A stretch of DNA of 8,877 nucleotides from Actinomycetota bacterium. Lineage in GTDB: Bacteria > Actinomycetota > Humimicrobiia > Humimicrobiales > Humimicrobiaceae. Location: the NCBI GenBank assembly GCA_028718045.1, contig JAQUMQ010000047.1:1-8877 (forward strand). The letters run 5' to 3'. Below the pieces are notes generated by a model. That model was not told where the DNA came from, made no database searches, and worked only from the letters and a program-made list of their open reading frames with translations. Shown piece after piece: positions 1 through 5,891 of this stretch (position 1 is the stretch's first letter; each line of letters begins with the position of its first letter). The position numbers were made by a program, and so were the translations under genes.

Positions 1-401
1 TCAATCATCGTTCCGATCAAGCATTTTATAAAATAAAATGCTCCGTTAAGATTGATATCAATTGCTTTTTGCCAGACTGATACATCTATTTGTGGAAGAG
101 GTGCCTTTACAGTCCATCCGGCATTGTAAACGAGAATATCAATGCTATTATATTTATTTAATATTTTTTCACAGGTACTTTTCACATTATCGAATTTCAC
201 TACATCGCAATGCATGTAACTGCAGCTATCCTTATATTTTTTATTGATTTCCGTGACGGTTTTTATAGCTTCTTCATCATTTATATCTATGATAATAACC
301 TTTGCTCCATGGGCACAAAATTTATCTGCAATGCTTTTTCCAATGCCATGTGCTGCCCCAGTTATCACAGATATTTTACCCATCAAATCGAATTCAGTCA
401 T
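1..401 (-). CDS. Short-chain dehydrogenase/reductase, N-terminal part (C-terminus outside window)
   Basis: This is the first 133 residues of a classical SDR oxidoreductase, an NAD(P)-dependent cytosolic enzyme acting on an alcohol or carbonyl group. The Rossmann dinucleotide motif TGAAHGIG is at residues 14-21. The second beta strand ends in Asp39 (VIIID), which in this family usually means preference for NAD(H) over NADP(H). The structural NAG motif is at 93-95, and Asn117 in the stretch DINLNGAF fits the Asn of the catalytic tetrad. The catalytic Ser and the YxxxK motif lie beyond the left edge, so the substrate class cannot be judged. Start choice: the ATG at 401 has AAAGGA six bases upstream on the minus strand. 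An in-frame Met at residue 7 has no such site. The gene is divergent from surE. A sugar or polyol dehydrogenase would suit the catabolic genes further right, but that is inference. Confidence 0.9.
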   Translation of the reverse strand, partial: MTEFDLMGKISVITGAAHGIGKSIADKFCAHGAKVIIIDINDEEAIKTVTEINKKYKDSCSYMHCDVVKFDNVKSTCEKILNKYNSIDILVYNAGWTVKAPLPQIDVSVWQKAIDINLNGAFYFIKCLIGTMI

Positions 402-813
402 CTTATTTCCTTTCCTTGAAATTGATAATATTTTCGCCACATTGTAAAGATCGATAGTTTACTTTAAATTCATGGCTTGCATGTAAAACATAATTGATAT
501 TTTAAGCTCTAAAGCACTTTGGGAACATTATTTATAATTTTATCAATTAAAATATAAATATCATAACTAAGGTAATTATATAAAAATAATCATAATAAAT
601 CAAAATAATAAATAATAAATCAATATAAATATGTCATTAATATCAATTTAATATTTTCATTCATTTGCTAATTATGATTGATATAAATAAAGATATACAT
701 GGAGTTTGTGGCATAAAAATTATTTTAATTATAGAATATGTTAAAGCATAAAATGAAATAAATGCAAAATAAAACAAGCAGCAGTTTATTTAATAATATG
801 ACGGTGACACAAT
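402..813. other. AT-rich divergent intergenic region between the SDR gene and surE
   Basis: No gene is seen in this 412-base stretch. It is dominated by A/T runs, especially 540-660, where imperfect repeats of AATAAATCAA and AATAATAAAT occur. It must hold the promoters of both divergent genes. A minus-strand promoter for the SDR gene is listed separately. For surE only a weak candidate is visible (TTGTGG at 706-711, 18-base spacer, TATAGA at 730-735). No riboswitch-like structure or terminator hairpin was recognised. Confidence 0.7.
575..603 (-). promoter_or_regulatory. Candidate sigma-A promoter for the SDR gene
   Basis: Read on the minus strand, TTGATT (603-598) and a perfect TATAAT (580-575) are separated by exactly 17 bases. 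Transcription would start near 568 and give a leader of about 165 bases before the ATG at 401. A copy of TATCATAA lies at 559-566, close to the predicted start point. The surroundings are so AT-rich that chance -10 matches are common, so this rests mainly on the correct spacing. Confidence 0.4.
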
Positions 814-1599
814 ATGAATGAAAAGCTGATATTGCTTACAAATGATGATGGAATCAAAGCTCCGGGAATATATGCGCTTTATAAAACTTTCAGGAATGAG
901 GATGGTTTTAAAGTAAAAATTATTGCTCCTGAATTTGAAAGAAGCGCGGTGGGTCATGCAATTACGGTTTTTGATCCGATTTGGGTGAGAAAAGAATACA
1001 GAAATGGTAATTTTTATGGATACGGGGTAAACGGTACTCCTGCGGATTGTGTCAAATTGTACCACGAGCTTTTGGGAGAAAAGCCGGATTTGTTAATTTC
1101 GGGAATAAACAGAGGTTCAAATATGGGAGAAAACATAATATATTCGGGAACGGTATCTGCAGCAACCGAAGGCATTTCTAACGGGATTCCCTCAATAGCA
1201 GTTTCTGTCGATAGCTATACCGAACCTGATTATGAGTTCTCGGCAAAATTTGCATTAAATATGGCTTATAGGATTTTCGAAAACGGGCAATTTCCTGAAA
1301 AAACGCTTTTAAATATAAACATACCAGATTTACCGGAGGAAAAAATTAAAGGAGTAAAAATTACAACGCAAAGTGATGCGAAATTTAAGGATTACTTCTT
1401 AAAGCGCTCAGATCCGAGGGGCAGAGATTATTACTGGATGGACGGTGAATTTATCGAAATTACAAAGTGTGATGAAGGAGATTATTGTACCGTGAAAAAT
1501 GGTTATATCTCGATAACTCCCATTCAATATGATATGACTGATTATAATAAGATAGAATATTTTAAAAATTGGGACATAAAAAAAGATGATGGAAGGTAA
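814..1599 (+). CDS. surE: 5'/3'-nucleotidase SurE
   Basis: SurE is a metal-dependent phosphatase that removes phosphate from 5'- and 3'-nucleoside monophosphates, and in some species from short polyphosphate. It acts in the cytoplasm. The 261 residues match the usual family length. Diagnostic motifs are present in order: LLTNDDGI at 7-14, APEFERSAVGHAIT at 38-51, NGTPADCV at 73-80, and SGINRGSNMGENIIYSGTVSAATEG at 96-120. By comparison with known SurE structures the metal ligands should be Asp11, Asp12, Ser44 and Asn99, all present. The C-terminal ITPIQYDMTDY (the family's VTPL-type strand) is also present. The ATG at 814 places NDDG at the normal distance from the N-terminus. Its ribosome binding site is weak (GGTGA at 803-807). 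The stop overlaps the start of the exoribonuclease gene by 14 bases, which implies co-transcription and probable translational coupling. Confidence 0.96.
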   Translation: MNEKLILLTNDDGIKAPGIYALYKTFRNEDGFKVKIIAPEFERSAVGHAITVFDPIWVRKEYRNGNFYGYGVNGTPADCVKLYHELLGEKPDLLISGINRGSNMGENIIYSGTVSAATEGISNGIPSIAVSVDSYTEPDYEFSAKFALNMAYRIFENGQFPEKTLLNINIPDLPEEKIKGVKITTQSDAKFKDYFLKRSDPRGRDYYWMDGEFIEITKCDEGDYCTVKNGYISITPIQYDMTDYNKIEYFKNWDIKKDDGR

Positions 1600-2806
1600 A
1601 AAACAATTCGTTAGAGAACTTCAAGCGGGTGATAAGGTAAAATCAACCTTTTTGGTCACTAAGAAAGATACAAAAAAAGACAAAAACGATAAATATTTTT
1701 GCGATCTGGAGCTTCAGGATATGACCGGGAAAATAGCTGCTAAAATCTGGAGCGAAGCTATAAAATTGATTGATATCAACAGTTTTAAAAAGAAAGATGT
1801 CATATTTGTAGAAGGAGAAGTTAAAGAATGGTCAGGTAGACAAATTTTTATAAGAAACTTAAAAAAAATTGATGAAAAGGAAATAGATTATTCGGTTTTT
1901 GATTTCAAAGGACGCACAATCGATGAAAAGATAAGGAAAGCCTTAATCAATGATTTGAAAGCTTATATAGATGATTCTAAAAATATATATATCAAGACAC
2001 TGTTAAAAAATTTTTTTGATGACGATAAATTCCTCGATAAATTCTGCAGTTCAACTGCTGCTGTTAAAAACCACCATGCTTCCGTAGGGGGATTGCTTCT
2101 TCATACTATTTCTGTTGTACGAATATGTGAATTTATTCTTGATACATACAACAAAGAAAGTAAATTCATGAACAAAGATTTGGTTGTTTGTGGTGCCATT
2201 TTGCATGACATAGGAAAAACAATAGGATATTCAGTAGAAAACTTCTTACATATAAATGAAGATGACGAAAATCTTATAGGGCATATAACTATAGGCTATG
2301 GAATGGTTTTGAATGAGATTGAAAGAATAAAAAATTTTCCGGATGAATTAAAAAGATCGATACTTCATATAATATTAAGCCATCATGGTGAAAAGGAATA
2401 CGGCTCTCCGGTTGAGCCGCAAACGCTTGAATCAATCGTGGTTTATAATGCCGACAGATTTGATGCGGACATAGATCATTATATGAATTTAGCCAAGGAA
2501 AGCCCCGAAGATGAAAGCTGGCCTTTTTCGAATTATTTCAAAAGAAGGATTTCTGTAAAAAAAATTATGGATAAAAAAGATGAAAATCGCAGTGAGGAAC
2601 CTTTAGAAGACGCTAATGAAAAATCGGATAAAAGCGGGATAGGGAGCATAAACAGAGCTAAATTAGAAAATTTCAAAAAAGCCATTCTATCGAATGAAAA
2701 TTCAAGCAAATCTACAAATTTCCTGCAGAATTCAAATAAAGAGCAAGAGGACTTAAAAGAGGATAAAGCACAAAATACTGACTTCGAACAACCGCAATTG
2801 CTTTAG
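1586..2806 (+). CDS. yhaM: YhaM-family 3'-5' exoribonuclease (OB-fold + HD domain) with long charged tail
   Basis: YhaM-type enzymes are metal-dependent 3'-5' exoribonucleases involved in RNA end trimming and turnover in Bacillota. Residues about 8-95 form an OB-type nucleic-acid-binding domain (LELQDMTGKIAAKIW at 41-55). An HD phosphohydrolase domain follows at about 160-300. Visible metal-binding residues include NHHASVGGLLLHT (162-174, His173), the His207-Asp208 pair in AILHDIGKT, His233 in IGHITIGYG, His266-His267 in SHHG, and Asp290 in NADRFD. Bacillus subtilis YhaM is about 314 residues, whereas this protein has 406. The extra part, about 328-406, is Lys/Glu/Ser/Asn-rich and looks disordered. 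The start lies 14 bases inside surE, with two consecutive ATG codons (1586 and 1589) and no strong ribosome binding site, so translation probably depends on surE. A simple HD-domain nucleotide hydrolase is the alternative, but the OB-HD order argues for YhaM. Confidence 0.9.
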   Translation: MMEGKKQFVRELQAGDKVKSTFLVTKKDTKKDKNDKYFCDLELQDMTGKIAAKIWSEAIKLIDINSFKKKDVIFVEGEVKEWSGRQIFIRNLKKIDEKEIDYSVFDFKGRTIDEKIRKALINDLKAYIDDSKNIYIKTLLKNFFDDDKFLDKFCSSTAAVKNHHASVGGLLLHTISVVRICEFILDTYNKESKFMNKDLVVCGAILHDIGKTIGYSVENFLHINEDDENLIGHITIGYGMVLNEIERIKNFPDELKRSILHIILSHHGEKEYGSPVEPQTLESIVVYNADRFDADIDHYMNLAKESPEDESWPFSNYFKRRISVKKIMDKKDENRSEEPLEDANEKSDKSGIGSINRAKLENFKKAILSNENSSKSTNFLQNSNKEQEDLKEDKAQNTDFEQPQLL

Positions 2807-3116
2807 CTTTTTTACCTTATAGTTTTTTAATAAATCGAACGAAATATTGAAAGATAATTTGCATTTTTCTACTATCCAATCCTAAAATTTATTTTTTTAT
2901 TATAAATAGAAAATAGTGATATGATGTGTTATTATGTTTTGGAAACAAACAAATATAATATTTTTGGTATTTTATTTTTTCTGGTCTCAAGTTTTGTAAT
3001 ATTTTAAACAATAAATATGAAATCGTATTTGTTGATGGCAGATATTAATTTTAGCGGTTCGTAAAAAATAAAAAAACAATAAAAATATTATAAAAAACGG
3101 TAATGAATAAAATAAA

Positions 3117-3200
3117 GATGAACATATCGTGATTTTACCGGAAAATCTTGCCGATTTATGCCGTAAAGAATTTAAGTGCAGGATTATTTGTATTATTTAA
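3117..3200 (+). pseudogene. Possible remnant of a decayed coding sequence
   Basis: One frame reads a protein-like stretch of 27 residues, including ILPENLADLCRKEF, ending in TAA at 3198-3200. After that stop the same frame continues open to a stop at 3256-3258 (SLRNYIKNEMRFR). An in-frame TAA at 3108-3110 closes it upstream, and no ATG with a ribosome binding site precedes it. The residue mix resembles real protein more than the Lys/Asn/Ile/stop noise of the flanking DNA. I do not recognise a family, and chance cannot be excluded. Confidence 0.2.
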
Positions 3201-3291
3201 ATAAAGCATAACAAGAGTTTACGAAATTATATAAAAAATGAAATGCGATTCCGGTAAATTGTTATTTAATAGAAAAAAATTATTAAGTTGT

Positions 3292-3322
3292 TTGTACTTT
3301 TAAGCGGATATCAAGTTATAAT
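3292..3322 (+). promoter_or_regulatory. Probable promoter of the aldolase-kinase genes
   Basis: A perfect TATAAT lies at 3317-3322, preceded by TTGTAC at 3292-3297 with a long 19-base spacer. Transcription would start near 3329, shortly before the ribosome binding site. The -10 element is good, while the -35 element and spacing are suboptimal, as is common for promoters that need activation or are weak when uninduced. Confidence 0.45.
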
Positions 3323-3336
3323 ATAAGAATTATTTA

Positions 3337-3343
3337 AAAGGAG
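3337..3343 (+). promoter_or_regulatory. Ribosome binding site of the aldolase gene
   Basis: AAAGGAG lies nine bases before the ATG at 3353. It is one of the best ribosome binding sites in the window and fixes the start of the aldolase reading frame. Confidence 0.85.
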
Positions 3344-3352
3344 AAATAGCAA

Positions 3353-4165
3353 ATGTCAGGGAAAAACATAAGAATTGCTAAGTTGTTTAAAAACAAAAAA
3401 AACTTAGTAATTTCCGCTCTTGATCATGTTATGGAATACGGAGATCAGCCCGGTATTGAAAATGCGGCAACAGCAATAAATAACTGTATGGGGACGGATG
3501 CTCTTTTAATTCCGCGTTTTATGTTAAAAAGAAACTGGCAGTTGTTTGCAAAAGAAAACTGTCCTGTTCCGGTAATTAGAATAAACTGGTCAAGTTCGTT
3601 TTATTACCCGCTTGATTACAGACAGGCTCATACCACAATTGCCACGAATGTCGAAGAGGCTGTCGAAGCTGGAGGCGAAGCCATAATATGCTCGCTGTTT
3701 TTAGAAAATGCAGATGAAGAAACGGAAACATACAATGTCTCAATCTTCTCAGAGGTTGTAAGACAAAAAGAAATACTCGGCATACCTTTGATAGGTGAAT
3801 GTTATGTTGTTGAGCATAAAGAAAAAACAAAAGAAGAAGTCCATAATAAAGCAAAAAGAGTGTCAAGAGTGATGTCGGAACTTGGTGCGGATATGATAAA
3901 AACATTTTATACCGGAGACAAGTTCAGTGAAGTCATTGAAAACACTCCTGTGCCAGTTTTTACCATAGGAGCAGAAAAACTATCAAACGATTTGGATGTA
4001 TTAAAAAAAGCGAAAGTCAGCATCGATGCCGGGGCAAGAGGCATCATATTCGGCAGAAATATTTTTATGTCTGAAAATCCTCAAAACCTGATCAAAGCTT
4101 TAAATGAAGTAATAAATGATAACTTCAACCCTGAAGATTCTTATAAGAAATACGGTCTTAAATAA
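3353..4165 (+). CDS. Class I aldolase, DhnA/FbaB/LsrF-type (Schiff-base TIM barrel)
   Basis: The 270 residues match the DeoC/FbaB/LacD superfamily of class I aldolases, specifically the DhnA-like branch that includes archaeal-type fructose-bisphosphate aldolase and the thiolase-like LsrF of AI-2 degradation. These enzymes make or break C-C bonds of phosphorylated sugars or diketones through a lysine Schiff base. The first barrel strand carries SALDHVMEYG (21-30, Asp24-His25). The predicted Schiff-base lysine is Lys183 in GADMIKTFYTGD. The phosphate-binding end is GARGIIFGRNIFMSENP at 227-243, and VPVFTIGAEKL at 200-210 matches the preceding strand. The second half resembles what I recall of LsrF (IKTYY, CPVPIV, MGRNIFQS) more closely than classical fructose-bisphosphate aldolase. 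It lies 54 bases upstream of the FGGY kinase, probably in one transcript, so its substrate is likely the phosphorylated product of that kinase. The exact substrate is unknown. Confidence 0.88.
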   Translation: MSGKNIRIAKLFKNKKNLVISALDHVMEYGDQPGIENAATAINNCMGTDALLIPRFMLKRNWQLFAKENCPVPVIRINWSSSFYYPLDYRQAHTTIATNVEEAVEAGGEAIICSLFLENADEETETYNVSIFSEVVRQKEILGIPLIGECYVVEHKEKTKEEVHNKAKRVSRVMSELGADMIKTFYTGDKFSEVIENTPVPVFTIGAEKLSNDLDVLKKAKVSIDAGARGIIFGRNIFMSENPQNLIKALNEVINDNFNPEDSYKKYGLK

Positions 4166-4171
4166 ATAATT

Positions 4172-4208
4172 GATAAAATGTATTAAAAAAAATTATATAT
4201 TTTTTATC
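4172..4208 (+). other. AT-only hairpin between aldolase and kinase genes
   Basis: GATAAAA (4172-4178) pairs with TTTTATC (4202-4208), and after one mismatch the stem extends by about four weaker pairs. No U-run follows, so it is not a rho-independent terminator. It ends 11 bases before the kinase ATG and may act as an mRNA processing or stability element. In DNA this AT-rich it may also be chance. Confidence 0.25.
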
Positions 4209-4219
4209 TGAGCATCCTT

Positions 4220-5686
4220 ATGGATAAAATAATCGGACTTGATATCGGGACGACCAATATTAAAGGCGAAATATACGATACCGACGGCAGTTTAATCGAC
4301 TCTTTAAGTTATCCTTATGATATTTTCTTTTATAAAAACGGTCGGGTAGAACAGTGTGCTGAGGATTGGCTGGAGACAACTTTAAAGATTTTAAATTATC
4401 TTTTTGAAAAACATAAAGGTATTAAAGCTGTTGGCATGTCTACGCAGGGAGGAACAATTATTCCCGTAGATAAAGAAATAAATCCCTTAAGAAAAGCTAT
4501 AACATGGATGGATGCCAGAGCAGGTGATCAGAAAGATTTTATTTTAAAAAAAATTAGCTCGGATAGGATTTATAAGATAACAGGATGGAAACCGCAATCA
4601 TCATTGCCATTTTTACAGCTTTGCTGGATAAGGAAAAACGAGAAGGATATTTTTAAAAAAACTTATAAGTATATGTTCGTAAATGACTTTATTCAGCATA
4701 AATTATGCGGGGACAGTTATGTAGATTATTCTAATGCAAGTATAACCATGCTTTTTGACATTGTAAAAAAGGACTGGAGCGAAGAATTATTAAACATAGC
4801 AGGAATTGATGAATCAAAGCTTTCGCAAACGCAGAAATCAGATATTATTGTCGGAAATATTAAAAACGAAAAACTATCCAAAAAATGTACGGACATAGCC
4901 TTTTCAAATAGTGCCCATGATCAGTATTGTGTTGCTTTAAGTTCGAACATAATAAACAATAATAAAATTTTGTTGTCGACCGGAACTTCATGGGCAATTT
5001 TTGTAAATACTCTAAAACCTTATTTTAATGAATATAATTATTCTCCCGGAGTTCATGTATTACCGGAAAGATATGGATTGATTTCAGTAATACCAACAGC
5101 GGGTAGTGTTTTTAACTGGTTTTTGAATAATTTTTTTGAAAAAGAAGAAGATAAGATTGATTTTTTAAAAAATGCGCAAGAAAATAACGAAAAAATCTTA
5201 AGATTGAAAGATGACTGTATATTTGTTCCGTTGTTTCAAGGTTCCTTTGGGCCTATATGGAGCGATAAAATAAAAGGTAGTTTTGAAAGTTTAAGCTTTG
5301 ACATAACAAAGGTAAATTTATTTAAAGCTGTTTTGGAAGGAGTAGCTTTTCAAGTTAAATGGATTTTCGATTCTATAACTGAATTAGGTATAAAAATAGA
5401 TTCCATAAAAATGATAGGCGGAGCATCAAAATCAATTTTGCAAACTCAAATTCTTTCAGACGTAACGGGGCTACCTATTTACCTGCCCAAAAATATTAAA
5501 CTAAACTATGCTTGCAGGGGCGCTGCGATGCTTGCAGGCGTTTCTTCAAAAATATATAGAAATTTTGATGAGGTAAATGATATATTCAAAGAAGAAGAAT
5601 CGGTAATATATCCAAGAAAAGAATTCAGAGATTATTATCTGGAAAAATTCGATAAGTATATTAAGATCGTAAATAAAAATCTTTAA
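4220..5686 (+). CDS. FGGY-family carbohydrate kinase
   Basis: FGGY kinases phosphorylate sugars, ketoses or polyols with ATP in the cytoplasm. The 488-residue length is typical. The N-terminal actin-like fold begins with the phosphate loop GLDIGTTNIKGEIYD (6-20). The substrate-side motif STQGG...PLRKAITWMDARA spans 74-101. The likely catalytic base is Asp234 in SAHDQYC (231-237), and STGTSW at 253-258 follows. The C-terminal ATPase domain has LEGVAFQ (372-378), the adenosine motif IGGASKS (399-405) and CRGAAMLAG (432-440). The His-Asp-Gln arrangement at the catalytic base recalls the HD motif of rhamnulo- and fuculokinases rather than typical xylulokinase, but specificity cannot be read from this. 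The ATG at 4220 puts the phosphate loop at the usual distance. There is almost no ribosome binding site (only GAG at 4209-4211), so translation may rely on the upstream aldolase gene. It is probably the activating enzyme of the locus. Confidence 0.92.
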   Translation: MDKIIGLDIGTTNIKGEIYDTDGSLIDSLSYPYDIFFYKNGRVEQCAEDWLETTLKILNYLFEKHKGIKAVGMSTQGGTIIPVDKEINPLRKAITWMDARAGDQKDFILKKISSDRIYKITGWKPQSSLPFLQLCWIRKNEKDIFKKTYKYMFVNDFIQHKLCGDSYVDYSNASITMLFDIVKKDWSEELLNIAGIDESKLSQTQKSDIIVGNIKNEKLSKKCTDIAFSNSAHDQYCVALSSNIINNNKILLSTGTSWAIFVNTLKPYFNEYNYSPGVHVLPERYGLISVIPTAGSVFNWFLNNFFEKEEDKIDFLKNAQENNEKILRLKDDCIFVPLFQGSFGPIWSDKIKGSFESLSFDITKVNLFKAVLEGVAFQVKWIFDSITELGIKIDSIKMIGGASKSILQTQILSDVTGLPIYLPKNIKLNYACRGAAMLAGVSSKIYRNFDEVNDIFKEEESVIYPRKEFRDYYLEKFDKYIKIVNKNL

Positions 5687-5746
5687 AATCCTTTAAAAAA
5701 TCTTTATTATAACTGCAAAATTTTTTCTTTTAATTTTCCTAATAAG

Positions 5747-5755
5747 TTATGATTA
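5747..5755 (+). promoter_or_regulatory. Possible auxiliary operator site
   Basis: TTATGATTA matches eight of nine positions of the pseudo-palindrome TTAT(C/G)ATAA that is repeated downstream of the -10 element. It lies within ATAAGTTATGAT (the second array copy has ATAAGTTATCAT), 26 bases before the -35 element. It could be a second site for looping by a DeoR-type repressor, or a chance match. Confidence 0.3.
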
Positions 5756-5780
5756 AATATGAAATATTATGTAAAAGTTA

Positions 5781-5808
5781 TTGACTTATAAATTTTTTTA
5801 CTTATAAT
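5781..5808 (+). promoter_or_regulatory. Sigma-A promoter of the aminotransferase-deoR genes
   Basis: TTGACT (5781-5786) and TATAAT (5803-5808) are separated by 16 bases, the best canonical promoter in the window. Transcription would begin around 5815, inside the TATCATAA repeats, and give a leader of about 75 bases. This shows that the aminotransferase starts its own transcription unit, separate from the aldolase and kinase. Confidence 0.7.
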
Positions 5809-5809
5809 A

Positions 5810-5838
5810 TTATCATAAGTTATCATAATATATCATAA
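5810..5838 (+). repeat. Three 10-bp-phased TATCATAA repeats, probable operator
   Basis: TATCATAA occurs at 5811, 5821 and 5831, exactly one helical turn apart. The first two copies extend to the nine-base pseudo-palindrome TTATCATAA, and the third has A at the first position. The array begins two bases after the -10 element and covers the predicted start point, a position where a bound protein would block transcription. DeoR-family repressors are multimeric and commonly bind repeated sites, and such a regulator is encoded in the same transcription unit. Assignment to that protein is inference. Confidence 0.6.
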
Positions 5839-5879
5839 TTTTAATTATCAAAGCCAATTTTTATATAAAGTATATACCC

Positions 5880-5885
5880 AAGGAG
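5880..5885 (+). promoter_or_regulatory. Ribosome binding site of the aminotransferase gene
   Basis: AAGGAG lies six bases before the ATG at 5892 and confirms that start. Confidence 0.85.
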
Positions 5886-5891
5886 ACAGAT

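Larger units (their letters stand above)
2807..3352. other. 546-base gap without a convincing gene
   Basis: No open frame of credible length is present. The left part (2807-3010) is plain AT-rich sequence without a clear terminator hairpin after yhaM. The middle part (about 3017-3260) is less AT-rich and contains short protein-like frames broken by stops, plus an inverted repeat (TTTACCGGAA at 3134-3143 and TTCCGGTAAA at 3249-3258). The last 60 bases carry the probable promoter and ribosome binding site of the aldolase gene. The length is unusual for this otherwise compact window and suggests either a decayed gene or a long regulatory leader. Confidence 0.6.

Noticed and set aside
62..447. 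Plus-strand frames over the left end
   Set aside because: They are antisense to the SDR gene, which has clear TGxxxGIG and NAG motifs and a good ribosome binding site.
2760..2840. Possible terminator after yhaM (AAAGCA...TGCTTT followed by a T-run)
   Set aside because: The two arms are more than 30 bases apart with no stable inner stem, so this is not a convincing rho-independent terminator.
2921..3007. A 28-codon frame encoding a small hydrophobic peptide (MMCYYVLETN... then a Leu/Phe/Val-rich end)
   Set aside because: It has no ribosome binding site, and short hydrophobic frames are frequent in T-rich DNA. Nothing else supports expression.
3017..3034. Catabolite-response-element-like sequence around ATGAAATCGTATTTG
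   Set aside because: It departs from the CcpA consensus at several conserved positions, including the right half-site.
3576..3905. Minus-strand open frame inside the aldolase gene, and similar antisense frames inside the aminotransferase, deoR and amidohydrolase genes
   Set aside because: They lie opposite well-supported genes, lack ribosome binding sites and encode low-complexity Leu/Ser/Phe-rich sequence typical of antisense shadows.
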